Source of the DNA: a virus
Direction: 5' to 3' (one strand)
Virus record (IMG/VR): IMGVR_UViG_3300043409_000488
Coordinates: 1 to 30,984 of that record
Length of the DNA: 30,984 nt
Shown: in pieces, positions 23,333 to 30,157 of the stretch
Layout of the letters: every line of letters starts with the position of its first letter
Numbering within the stretch: position 1 is the first letter of the stretch
Translations under genes and position numbers: made by a program
Notes under the pieces: model-generated
Databases searched by the model: none
Seen by the model: the letters and a program-made list of their open reading frames with translations, nothing else
Told to the model about the DNA's origin: nothing

Positions 23333-24938
23333 TTGTTTCTCCTAGTTCCCGTAGTTCTTCCTTGTATAAATCAACCAACCGTTGGTGCGTGTCTACCTTG
23401 CTCTGGAGCATTCGATACATCTTGCTCTCTACGCTACTGCCCTGTAGATGCACAATGGTTACTTTATTGACTTGCCCTGCCCTGTGAACACGGGCGTTAG
23501 CTTGAAGGTAAGTCTCGACACTCATGACCGGAGACCAGTACACCACCACGTTAGCGGCATGAAGGGTTACCCCGTGCGATGCAGCCTGTGGTTGGATGAC
23601 CAGCACTTGCGGTTCTGGTGTCGTTTGGAACGTATTGAATATCTCCGTTCTCTTGTTGGGGGTAACCTCCCCATTGATAATCATGTTGGTGTAGCCATGC
23701 TTCTTCAACCACTCGGACACCATGACAAGACTATGCGTATAAGGAACGAATACCAGCACCTTATGGCTTGCCTCGTCAATGACCTCCCTCAATGCTTGCA
23801 GTCTGTTGCTGCAATCAAACTCCACTACCTCCTTCGTATCGGTGTACACAGCCCCACCAGAAATCTGCAATAGCTTGCTCAAGTTAGCTGCCGCAGTCGG
23901 TGCCGTGATCTCTTCTCCTGCTGCAATCACCAATTGTTGCTTCAGCATGGTGTTGTAGTACTTGGCTTGCTGGGTAGTGAGTGGCACCTCACGGGTTACA
24001 TACATCATGTCAGGCAGGTCAAGGCACTCTTCCTTGGTGAACCGGATAGCTGGCTGCAATGCGTTGAATACAATCTCGGTTGCATTGGGTTTCGGCACCC
24101 ACTTGAACCGCGTGATGTTGGTCATCACCTGATCACGGAATGCACCATAGAACTTTGGGACACCACTGGGGTTAACGATCTTAGCCAACCCAAAAGCATC
24201 GCTTGGTTCTTGTGAAGAGGGGGTACCCGTCAGCATCCATACCCATGTATTCGGGCCGATGATCTTGGATAGGGCTTTCCACCGTTTCGTATGGACATTC
24301 TTGTAAGCGTTAGCCTCATCCACCACGATCAGGTCAAAGTCACCACTATCCATAATCGCATCCGACACAATCTCCAACCCGTCATAGTTGATGATGACGA
24401 ACTCTGCGTTGCCCCGGATGATCTTCTTCCTGCGCTCAGAACTTGAACTGTGGGCTATCTCAAACGTGCGGTGCATGGCGAAACTGAACAAGTCCCCCTG
24501 CCAAGCTGACCCCATGATCGACACCGGACAGATGACCAGCACACGGTTTATCTTTTTGTTACTTAACAGGTAGTCAGCCGCCCAGATAACGCTTGCGGTC
24601 TTACCCGTACCTTGCGAGTTAAAACAGAACCCACGGCGATGCAGAGTTAAGAACTCCGAAGTAGTCTTCTGATGTGCAAACGGCTTGTGCATTCCCGGCC
24701 AGTCATACGAACGAAGGATAGGGGAAGGCACGTTCTTGATCTTCATGTTCTTGAGGACTTGTGCTTCTTCTAGCCCCCACCGGACTAGCACATCATGCTC
24801 ACCAACCTGCTGGCTGCATGGGATAACGCTAGTGATCAGGTGTGGGTACCGCACCCTTAAATGGAGTGCTTTGTTGTCGATAATCTGCATTGCGTTGTCT
24901 ACCCGTAAATGACTTTTGAGGCGAAGTGAGGTTTTCAC
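23325..24938 (-). CDS. SNF2/DEAD-type DNA helicase (superfamily 2)
   Basis: 537 aa from a GTG start at 24938 (weak AAGG upstream). An ATG at 24890 (residue 17) is an alternative. SF2 motifs in order: Q-motif PFAHQ (Gln90), Walker A SQGTGKTAS (108-116), Walker B VVDEAN (205-210, DEAN in place of DEAH), motif III LTGTP (236-240), and near the C-terminus motif VI QANARVHRAGQ, the SNF2-type form. These enzymes translocate on double-stranded DNA to remodel forks, remove bound proteins or drive branch migration. It is the first gene after a predicted promoter. Confidence 0.88.
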   Translation of the reverse strand: MKTSLRLKSHLRVDNAMQIIDNKALHLRVRYPHLITSVIPCSQQVGEHDVLVRWGLEEAQVLKNMKIKNVPSPILRSYDWPGMHKPFAHQKTTSEFLTLHRRGFCFNSQGTGKTASVIWAADYLLSNKKINRVLVICPVSIMGSAWQGDLFSFAMHRTFEIAHSSSSERRKKIIRGNAEFVIINYDGLEIVSDAIMDSGDFDLIVVDEANAYKNVHTKRWKALSKIIGPNTWVWMLTGTPSSQEPSDAFGLAKIVNPSGVPKFYGAFRDQVMTNITRFKWVPKPNATEIVFNALQPAIRFTKEECLDLPDMMYVTREVPLTTQQAKYYNTMLKQQLVIAAGEEITAPTAAANLSKLLQISGGAVYTDTKEVVEFDCSNRLQALREVIDEASHKVLVFVPYTHSLVMVSEWLKKHGYTNMIINGEVTPNKRTEIFNTFQTTPEPQVLVIQPQAASHGVTLHAANVVVYWSPVMSVETYLQANARVHRAGQVNKVTIVHLQGSSVESKMYRMLQSKVDTHQRLVDLYKEELRELGETNE

Positions 24939-24977
24939 TTTGCCTTGCTTTGTTATAACTTTATACTACTTGCTGCC

Positions 24978-25001
24978 CCGCCTCTTTGGGCGGTTTGTTT
25001 T
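24978..25001 (+). terminator. Hairpin with T-run on the + strand, between HNH and SNF2 genes
   Basis: CCGCC (24978-24982), loop TCTTTG, GGCGG (24989-24993), then TTTGTTTT. This is an intrinsic terminator shape for rightward, antisense transcription. In the leftward mRNA the stem-loop would lie near the 5' end of transcripts from the promoter at 25005-25033, about 40 bases before the SNF2 start, where it could protect the 5' end. Confidence 0.6.
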
Positions 25002-25004
25002 ACT

Positions 25005-25033
25005 ATAATCTACCCAACTAAAACCGCTGTCAA
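25005..25033 (-). promoter_or_regulatory. Sigma70-like promoter for the SNF2-to-primase genes
   Basis: On the - strand: TTGACA (25028-25033, consensus -35), 17-base spacer, GATTAT (25005-25010, 4 of 6 to the -10 consensus). The -35 starts immediately after the TAG of the HNH gene. Predicted start site is near 24998, leaving a leader of about 60 bases with a stem-loop before the GTG at 24938. It lies in one of the few non-coding gaps of the leftward region, which supports it. Confidence 0.65.
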
Positions 25034-25321
25034 CTATTTCTTCTGCGGCACATTCCGCTTTACTGTGTGATCCGAGTTACGACTGAATGAACGGTTGGCA
25101 CTCTGGCTTTTCAGTTTGAGATTGCTTGGGGCGTTGGTGCCCCCCTTGGACAACGGTGTTACATGATCCACATCTTTGCCATCTCCCTTACTTACCACAC
25201 CTTTTTTCATCAGGGTAGCCCGAGCAGCATTTCGTTCTGCACGTTTCTTAATTTGGTCAGGCTTACCTTGGTATTGCTCGTATTCTTTTTTATACGGCCT
25301 TGGTGATTTTGTGTATGCCAT
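25034..25321 (-). CDS. HNH endonuclease
   Basis: 95 aa. The basic N-terminus (KRAERNAARATLMKKG) is followed by a single HNH motif: DVDHVTPLSKGG (50-61, Asp52-His53), Asn68 in APSNLKL, and Asn76 in SANRSF. There are no zinc cysteines. Such small phage HNH nucleases nick or cut double-stranded DNA and may aid replication, recombination or packaging. Some are selfish homing enzymes. It sits between two DNA-metabolism genes with a promoter right after its stop. Start ATG 13 bases after the nuclease stop. Confidence 0.85.
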   Translation of the reverse strand: MAYTKSPRPYKKEYEQYQGKPDQIKKRAERNAARATLMKKGVVSKGDGKDVDHVTPLSKGGTNAPSNLKLKSQSANRSFSRNSDHTVKRNVPQKK

Positions 25322-25333
25322 CTTAGTCTCCTA

Positions 25334-26002
25334 TTAGTCCCAGTTGCCACGCCCGTTGTGGGCACACGATACGACAGGGCACCAGCCCCGGCACGTGAAG
25401 TTCTGCTTGGGGTTCCATACATCGTGCTTGATGCTGACATCCAGTTGCTCGGACTGCCCAAACCATTTTTTCCAGCGTTCATCCTGCTCCTCCACCCGAT
25501 AGGTTTCCTTGACAAAGGATGGATGCACAACAAACAGCAGCCCCGCTTTGACGACCTTCACTTCAGGGAAGTGCTTAAACGTGGCGAGTGATAGTAACTC
25601 AAGTTGTTTGGTGTCAGGGTAGGTGTTCTTGCCCGTCTTGTAGTCCACGATCTTGGCAACCTCCCCGTCCACCACCAGCAAGTCTGCGATGCCCCGCCAC
25701 CATGCATCTTCTGCCGTGAATTTGCAGGGTTCCAGATCGTAGGTCAGCCCCATCTTGTGTTCGCAGTAGATGTCCCCCTTGGTGTTCTTCAGCTTGTCCA
25801 ATGCTTCCTGCATATAGCTGAACTGCGGGGGTATGGGTGTGCCATCCCGAATGTAATCCTCGGCTACCTTGTGCGCCATCAGACCGTACCGCATCTGTTC
25901 AGAAGGAGGCTCAACAATGTCCTTGACGATACGCAAGTGGTAATACTTCTTGGGGCATTGTTGGAACAGCGACATACTACTGTACGACCATTTAGCACTC
26001 AT
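25334..26002 (-). CDS. Cas4/RecB-like PD-(D/E)XK exonuclease with Fe-S-type cysteines
   Basis: 222 aa. Nuclease core: His44 in LMAHKVAED, GIADLL with Asp107, VDYKTGK with Asp120 and Lys122, and Gln133 in TKQLEL (QxxxY-like motif). Cys16 near the N-terminus and Cys204, Cys208 and Cys213 near the C-terminus reproduce the split four-cysteine arrangement that holds an iron-sulphur cluster in Cas4/AddB nucleases. No CRISPR array or cas1/cas2 is present, so this is a phage replication/recombination nuclease. It would resect DNA ends beside the polymerase and SNF2 helicase. Start ATG overlaps the 58-aa gene. Confidence 0.87.
   Translation of the reverse strand: MSAKWSYSSMSLFQQCPKKYYHLRIVKDIVEPPSEQMRYGLMAHKVAEDYIRDGTPIPPQFSYMQEALDKLKNTKGDIYCEHKMGLTYDLEPCKFTAEDAWWRGIADLLVVDGEVAKIVDYKTGKNTYPDTKQLELLSLATFKHFPEVKVVKAGLLFVVHPSFVKETYRVEEQDERWKKWFGQSEQLDVSIKHDVWNPKQNFTCRGWCPVVSCAHNGRGNWD
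25989..26001. repeat. 13-bp direct repeat, left copy
   Basis: On the - strand TGAGTGCTAAATG, an exact copy of 26166-26178. It includes the stop of the 58-aa gene and most of the nuclease start codon region. The two copies are 177 bases apart, exactly the length of the 58-aa ORF with its stop. Confidence 0.9.
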
Positions 26003-26168
26003 CTTCTTCTACCTCTTGCATCTCTTTGGCTATTTCGTACAGGGAAAGTATGACATTCGGAGAGATGAGAATATACATCCCATCTTGATCTCGGAACCCA
26101 ACGAACTCTCCATTTTGGCAATACATTTGCCCCCCTTCTATGTACGCCGCCGATTCGTTTATTATCAT
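25992..26168 (-). CDS. 58-aa protein between polymerase and nuclease, unknown function
   Basis: Starts MIINESAAYIEGGQMYCQNG and ends with a strongly acidic helix (LYEIAKEMQEVEEDEC). The ATG directly follows the polymerase TAA. The stop lies inside the nuclease gene start (11-base overlap). The middle (FVGFRDQDGMYILISPN) looks like two or three beta strands. No family is recognised. It is flanked by exact 13-bp repeats, so it may be an inserted cassette. Confidence 0.72.
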   Translation of the reverse strand: MIINESAAYIEGGQMYCQNGEFVGFRDQDGMYILISPNVILSLYEIAKEMQEVEEDEC

Positions 26169-26178
26169 TTAGCACTCA
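26166..26178. repeat. 13-bp direct repeat, right copy
   Basis: Same 13 bases as 25989-26001. It covers the last codons (Glu-Cys-stop) of the DNA polymerase and the ATG of the 58-aa gene. Confidence 0.9.
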
Positions 26179-28004
26179 CCGTAGTTAACCCCCATACCTG
26201 ATTCACAGTTTAGTGGCAGTCCCTCTGCCCACGCCGGTATCCAACGCATACACTCTTCTACATAGGCTCTGGCTTCGTCTGCTTCCTCCTTCCGTGCAAT
26301 AGACGCTATCGCATCATGCACGGTCAGAACTACTCGGTACCGCTTGGCAATTTTCAACATCTGCTCACCGATGACTGCACGGGCCAAGTGCTGGATGACG
26401 TTCTCTGTTAGCTTGCCACCCCAGATACTCGTAACACCTGTCCTAGAAGTATATAGAAACTCCGTATTCCCATCAGGTTTCCTTGACCGGCGAAGTTCGT
26501 AGTACTTCATGGGTAGCCCAATAGGGGTATGGAGCATCCCCCACGCCAACTTAACCACCCCATCCTTCCCGTAGGGGGCCGTCTGGTTATCAATCATTGC
26601 ACCTAGCAAGGTGTCACCTTGATCCCATAACTTAGGAATCGCAGGGTATGTAGCGCGATAGGTATCTATGATGTGGTATGCCTCATTCCTACCCATTGGT
26701 ACGCCCTGCATCCTCATGTACTCAATGAACTTCTTGTGCCCCAACCCATACCCACTGCCCAAGATCACGGTCTTGCCAATGAAGCGTTGCGAAGAAGTCA
26801 CTTCCTCCACAGATGTCCGGTAGATAGATGAAGCCATGATCTTGTAGACATCCTCCTTGTTACGGAATGCTTCCACCAAATCATCCTGCCCTGCCATCCA
26901 TGCCAGCATCCGCGCTTCGATCTGTGAGGAGTCCGAGTCAATGATCACGTACCCCTCTGGTGCTCGGATAGCCCTCTTGAGAACCCCTGCGTTGGCACCC
27001 CGGCTCGGCAGGTTTTGCAGGTTCACCTTATCTGACCCACCCCAACGTGAGGTATGCGCCGCGTAATACTTCAAGGGGATGGGGAAGTTACCCCGTTCAG
27101 CTATCCCCAAGAACCGCACGGTGCGGGTCTCCTCAAGCGTACTCTTCACCCCCAGACGCACCGACACCAATGTCTGCACGGCCAAGTCCTCATGCTCCAG
27201 CAATGCCTTCATACCCTCATCGGTCTTGGCGAATGCATAGGTCTCATGGCCTGTGGTGGGGCTTATCTTCATGGGTGGCTCTACCCCATTCTCACGCAGC
27301 AACCCCGCAAACTTGGCGTTACTCATGATCTTCTTCTTGTTCTCCTCCGGGTCACCTCCGATCACTTTAGCCAGCAACTCCTCCTTTGCGGCCTTGACGT
27401 TCGACAGGTGCTGCGCCAAGAGAAAGGCATCCAAGTCCAGCACCGGCTCGGTGAACATCTTGATCGTCAGATCAATCAGCTTCATCTCATTCTTGGGGTA
27501 CCCATCTGCAAGGACAGCATATAGCTTGCAAGTCAACTCAGTGTCGTTGATGCAGTAGTCCCCATACGCCTTGAGTTCCTCTGGTGTGAAGTCCAGTCGG
27601 TGTTTACCCAATGCCCTGACCACCTCGGTACCCTTGACCCCCAGACCATAGTGTTCCACCAACTTGGCGAGGCTACCCCCCACCTCAACCCCATGTGCTG
27701 CACGGGCCATAGATAGGGTATCTATTATGATCTTTGGGTGTACATCAAACCGCCAACTCAAGATAGCCGCATCGAACAGCGCGTTATGCGCCACCAATGC
27801 CGCCTCATCCCACGGGAACTTTTGTAGCCAGTTCTTTATCTCGTCATGGGTTCCGCTGAACCATTCGGTAGGGGCATCATCGACCTTGACTGCTACGCCA
27901 ATCGTTTCGTATTCACCCCCCCGGATGTATTCCTCAGTCGTCATCTTGGACAAAGAATAGGTCTGGCTATAGAACGTCTCAAAGTCCAGTCCGATTAGTT
28001 TCAC
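26169..28004 (-). CDS. Family A DNA polymerase with 3'-5' exonuclease
   Basis: 611 aa, GTG start overlapping the upstream stop (GTGA). Exonuclease motifs: Exo I DFET (Asp7, Glu9), Exo II AHNALFD (His73, Asn74, Asp78), Exo III YCIND (Tyr150, Asp154). Polymerase motifs: A DSSQIEAR (358-365), B R407-x3-K411-x3-L415-G-x2-Y419-G, Asn535/Gln538, and C TVHDAI (His563, Asp564). The catalytic Asp358 and Asp564 are present. Leu415 stands where E. coli Pol I has Phe762 and T7 has Tyr, and motif C has Ala after the Asp instead of the common Glu. No 5'-3' exonuclease domain. This is the replicative polymerase. Confidence 0.93.
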   Translation of the reverse strand: MKLIGLDFETFYSQTYSLSKMTTEEYIRGGEYETIGVAVKVDDAPTEWFSGTHDEIKNWLQKFPWDEAALVAHNALFDAAILSWRFDVHPKIIIDTLSMARAAHGVEVGGSLAKLVEHYGLGVKGTEVVRALGKHRLDFTPEELKAYGDYCINDTELTCKLYAVLADGYPKNEMKLIDLTIKMFTEPVLDLDAFLLAQHLSNVKAAKEELLAKVIGGDPEENKKKIMSNAKFAGLLRENGVEPPMKISPTTGHETYAFAKTDEGMKALLEHEDLAVQTLVSVRLGVKSTLEETRTVRFLGIAERGNFPIPLKYYAAHTSRWGGSDKVNLQNLPSRGANAGVLKRAIRAPEGYVIIDSDSSQIEARMLAWMAGQDDLVEAFRNKEDVYKIMASSIYRTSVEEVTSSQRFIGKTVILGSGYGLGHKKFIEYMRMQGVPMGRNEAYHIIDTYRATYPAIPKLWDQGDTLLGAMIDNQTAPYGKDGVVKLAWGMLHTPIGLPMKYYELRRSRKPDGNTEFLYTSRTGVTSIWGGKLTENVIQHLARAVIGEQMLKIAKRYRVVLTVHDAIASIARKEEADEARAYVEECMRWIPAWAEGLPLNCESGMGVNYGEC

Positions 28005-28186
28005 GCTACCTTCTCCAGTTCCTGTTCCAGTTGATCCATCGAATAAATCTTCATCGCCCTAGCTGCCACAACGATCTCGTCAGCGCAGTCACACGCAGTC
28101 TTCCAATCGTGTGCCAGCAGGGCAAGTTGTGCTTTCTTCCGCATGTCCATGATGGTCAGCAGGGATACGGAGTAGTCGGGAATCAT
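28001..28186 (-). CDS. Small helical protein (61 aa), unknown
   Basis: GGGAGG ribosome site. ATG overlaps the upstream stop, and its own stop overlaps the polymerase start (GTGA), so it is translationally coupled to the polymerase. Helical throughout. The segment ALLAHDWKTACDCADEIVVA resembles the segment in the 46-aa protein at 29025 (EDWHGVSDAANDL). The two may be distant members of one small phage family. No function known. Confidence 0.75.
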   Translation of the reverse strand: MIPDYSVSLLTIMDMRKKAQLALLAHDWKTACDCADEIVVAARAMKIYSMDQLEQELEKVA

Positions 28187-28371
28187 GCATCCTCCCAGAC
28201 AGTCCTTGGATAGATGTACTCAGATTCCTCTACCACGCTGCACTTATTGCAAACGTGTGTAAACGGCAACGGTGCGTAGTTGACCGAGAACTTGTGTTCA
28301 AACTCCCCGCCGCATTCGCACAGTAGACGTTGCACCAACCAGTGAATCTGGTTCTCTTTGATCTTGCTCAT
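28183..28371 (-). CDS. Small zinc-ribbon protein (62 aa)
   Basis: Cys18-x-Cys20 and Cys41-x2-Cys44 (CECGGEF ... HVCNKC) form a probable zinc ribbon. His26 and His39 are nearby. The N-terminus is helical (ENQIHWLVQRLL). ATGA overlaps at both ends. It may bind nucleic acid or a host protein. Nothing more specific is visible. Confidence 0.78.
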   Translation of the reverse strand: MSKIKENQIHWLVQRLLCECGGEFEHKFSVNYAPLPFTHVCNKCSVVEESEYIYPRTVWEDA

Positions 28372-28532
28372 TTAATATCCTTCGATAACTGCTTCGGTTT
28401 GGTCTTGAGTAATTTGTAGCCGATTGGCACCCACTTATTCGATCCCTCAAGCATGACCTGTATGTCGTACTTGAGGCGTTTAAATCCACGCGGCCCTTCT
28501 TTCCATTCAACTGCCCGTATTTTCTTGATCAT
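28368..28532 (-). CDS. Small basic protein (54 aa), unknown
   Basis: Begins MIKKIRAVEWKEGPRGFKRL and ends KTKPKQLSKDIK. AGGAG lies just before the ATG. The stop overlaps the zinc-ribbon gene start (ATGA). Lys/Arg-rich and beta-rich in the middle (YDIQVMLEGSNKWVPIGYKL). No family recognised. Confidence 0.72.
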   Translation of the reverse strand: MIKKIRAVEWKEGPRGFKRLKYDIQVMLEGSNKWVPIGYKLLKTKPKQLSKDIK

Positions 28533-28541
28533 TTCTTTCTC

Positions 28542-28709
28542 CTAGTCACAGCTTTCTGATCGAACGATCCTAGCCACCCACTTCTGCCCGTGCTGCTGGG
28601 GTTGGAAGATTGTAGTTCCATAACCCCGTTGGTCATAGCGGCACTTGTACTCGTCCAGCTTCTTCTGTAGTTCGTCCAAATTGTCTTCTGCCATTTCAAA
28701 GTCAATCAT
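28542..28709 (-). CDS. Small protein (55 aa), unknown
   Basis: Start chosen at the ATG at 28709, which overlaps the upstream TGA and has GGGAGGTGG upstream. The frame can be extended to 28724, but that would place the ribosome site inside the coding part. Acidic helix (MIDFEMAEDNLDELQKKLDE), then a Gly/Gln-rich part and KWVARIVRSE. No family recognised. Confidence 0.7.
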   Translation of the reverse strand: MIDFEMAEDNLDELQKKLDEYKCRYDQRGYGTTIFQPQQHGQKWVARIVRSESCD

Positions 28710-29032
28710 CCCGCCACCTCCCATTTAAATTCATCTTTAAGACCAAACAACTCCCAACCGTCATGTTCATCTACTATGAACATAGTACCCACCTTCATCC
28801 ACTCTACTTGGCAGGGCCACCCTCCGGTGTAAACATTGTCATTACCAAACTTCTCCATGAGGTATGCATCTACTTCTTCTACATCGGCTTCACGTTCTGC
28901 CATCTCAACAAGGGTCTTGTCAAAGAACAGGAATTCTTTCATTTCATCGTCGTTCCAAGTAGTCCAACCCGCCCCGTGTCCGGGGCTATAAAGCACCGCT
29001 ACCATCCCATCCTTAATCTTCTTCTCAATCAT
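28706..29032 (-). CDS. Acidic protein (108 aa), unknown
   Basis: Start placed at the ATG at 29032, which overlaps the upstream stop by 8 bases and has GCGGGG before it. An ATG at 29077 is open but lies inside the previous gene. The sequence begins MIEKKIKDGMVAVLYSPGHG and includes GWTTWNDDEMKEFLFFDKTL, EVDAYLMEKFG and FIVDEHDGWE. It reads as an alpha/beta fold with many Asp/Glu. Small phage proteins with GHGAGWTTW-like starts are familiar, but no function is known. Confidence 0.72.
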   Translation of the reverse strand: MIEKKIKDGMVAVLYSPGHGAGWTTWNDDEMKEFLFFDKTLVEMAEREADVEEVDAYLMEKFGNDNVYTGGWPCQVEWMKVGTMFIVDEHDGWELFGLKDEFKWEVAG

Positions 29033-29165
29033 TTTTATACCCCGCTTCCAATACTCGTAAGTCGTTAGCTGCATCACTCACACCGTGCCAGTCCTCAAGC
29101 CTGACGCACATCAGCAGGTATTCGATGTAGGCTTTCTTGCAATCGTCAAAGTCTTCTTTGCTCAT
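29025..29165 (-). CDS. Small protein (46 aa) with DWHGVSDAANDL motif
   Basis: MSKEDFDDCKKAYIEYLLMC followed by VRLEDWHGVSDAANDLRVLE. ATGA overlap with the upstream gene and 8-base overlap with the downstream one, with CGGGAGAA upstream. The motif is one I know from small early proteins of many phages, function unknown. Compare the 61-aa protein at 28001. Confidence 0.75.
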   Translation of the reverse strand: MSKEDFDDCKKAYIEYLLMCVRLEDWHGVSDAANDLRVLEAGYKND

Positions 29166-29368
29166 TTCTCCCGCTCCTTTAACATTTCATCAGCCATTGC
29201 ATAGGCTTCCTCGGCAATCATTTGGCGTTCTATTTTGTCGTAACCGGAATCGGAATCAAACAATACCGCCATAGTTTTTGCCGCAAAGTAATCGCGCAGG
29301 GTCATACTGATAGCGTGGTCTGCTGTAAAGTATGTTGGATACGCTGGCCCACCTGTTTCTTTGTTCAT
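29162..29368 (-). CDS. Conserved small phage protein (68 aa), GGPAYP/LRDYFAAK type
   Basis: MNKETGGPAYPTY, then MTLRDYFAAKTMAVLFD and a C-terminal helix EEAYAMADEMLKEREK. This is the pattern of a widespread small phage/prophage protein (GGPAFP ... G.SLRDYFAA.AM ... AY..AD.ML). The function is unknown. ATGA overlaps on both sides. Confidence 0.82.
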   Translation of the reverse strand: MNKETGGPAYPTYFTADHAISMTLRDYFAAKTMAVLFDSDSGYDKIERQMIAEEAYAMADEMLKEREK

Positions 29369-29571
29369 TTCTTTTCCTGTACATGAAAGGTTGTGTCATC
29401 CCTGAACCAACCCCCACCCCCGTCCCATGCAAACAGCGCAATGACCTTACCCTTTGTGTCAAGGATGAAGAACGTATCACCCAAGTACTTGGCATCAGGT
29501 ATTACAAAGCTGTTCGTTAGTTCCCCACTTGCCAGCTTCTCCTTTAATTCTTTAGCGAACATATCGTTCAT
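29365..29571 (-). CDS. Small protein (68 aa), unknown
   Basis: MNDMFAKELKEKLASGELTN, then beta strands (TFFILDTKGKVIALFAWDGG) and a Trp/Gly/Asp-rich loop (GGGGWFRDDTTF). AAAAGGA before the ATG. Overlaps its neighbours by 4 bases. No family recognised. Confidence 0.74.
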   Translation of the reverse strand: MNDMFAKELKEKLASGELTNSFVIPDAKYLGDTFFILDTKGKVIALFAWDGGGGWFRDDTTFHVQEKK

Positions 29572-29870
29572 TCCTTTTCTCTTATCCCATGTGCGCGTTC
29601 GATGGCTCTTGCAAAACTCATTGCTTGCTGGCGGGTCATGTCATCAGGAAATCCACCCCACAGTTTAGTTAGCACCTCTTCCGTCAGCGGAACATCCATC
29701 AACTCAGGCATATTTATTTGTACCCACTCCAACAATTGAATTAGATCAACTCTTGTAGAGTTATGACCGGCTTCGTTCAAAGCAAGAATCGTAGGTCTGC
29801 AACCAACAAAATAAAGTTTTACATCCATCCCTTCGTCGTACTCCTTAACGCCAACCATCACTCTATCCAT
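29568..29870 (-). CDS. Protein of 100 aa, unknown
   Basis: ATG at 29870 has AAGGAG six bases upstream and overlaps the previous stop (TGATG). A GTG at 29873 is the alternative. Segments: VKLYFVGCRPTILAL, LIQLLEWVQINMPELMDVPL, LWGGFPDDMTRQQAM and a final helix FARAIERAHGIREKE. The C-terminal FARAIE recurs in the partial gene at the window edge. Function unknown. Confidence 0.75.
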   Translation of the reverse strand: MDRVMVGVKEYDEGMDVKLYFVGCRPTILALNEAGHNSTRVDLIQLLEWVQINMPELMDVPLTEEVLTKLWGGFPDDMTRQQAMSFARAIERAHGIREKE

Positions 29871-30157
29871 CACAAACTCCTTGCAATGGCCGCGTAGGTC
29901 ATCGCGGCATACACCGTTTCACTTGCCATCTTGCGGACGGCATCTTTGTCGCTGGGTCTTAGCGCACCCAGTGCTTGCGCCCAACTTGCAACCTTGTGGA
30001 AGTTATCATTGAACCCCCGTACTGCTTGCTGCTGCTCTATCTTGGGATCGACTTCGGCTTTTAGTTTCTTCAGGCTTTTAAGATTCGCCTCGGTGTTCCA
30101 GCAATCGCTACGGGCGCACAACAGTTCCGTTTTCTTTCCGCATTGTCTGCAACTCAT
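29870..30157 (-). CDS. Zinc-finger protein (95 aa) with helical tail
   Basis: Cys3, Cys6, Cys14 and Cys19 (CRQCG ... CARSDCW) form a compact N-terminal zinc site. The rest is helical: NLKSLKKLKAEVDPKIEQQQ, VASWAQALGALRPSDKDAVR, ETVYAAMTYAAIA. It may be a nucleic-acid or protein adaptor. No specific family recognised. Confidence 0.74.
   Translation of the reverse strand: MSCRQCGKKTELLCARSDCWNTEANLKSLKKLKAEVDPKIEQQQAVRGFNDNFHKVASWAQALGALRPSDKDAVRKMASETVYAAMTYAAIARSL

Noticed and set aside
25334-26002. Cas4-like nuclease considered as part of a CRISPR system
   Set aside because: No repeats, cas1 or cas2 nearby. It is surrounded by phage replication genes.
29032-29077. Upstream ATG at 29077 as start of the 108-aa gene
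   Set aside because: It would lie deep inside the 46-aa gene with a poor ribosome site. The ATG at 29032 overlaps the stop as at neighbouring junctions.
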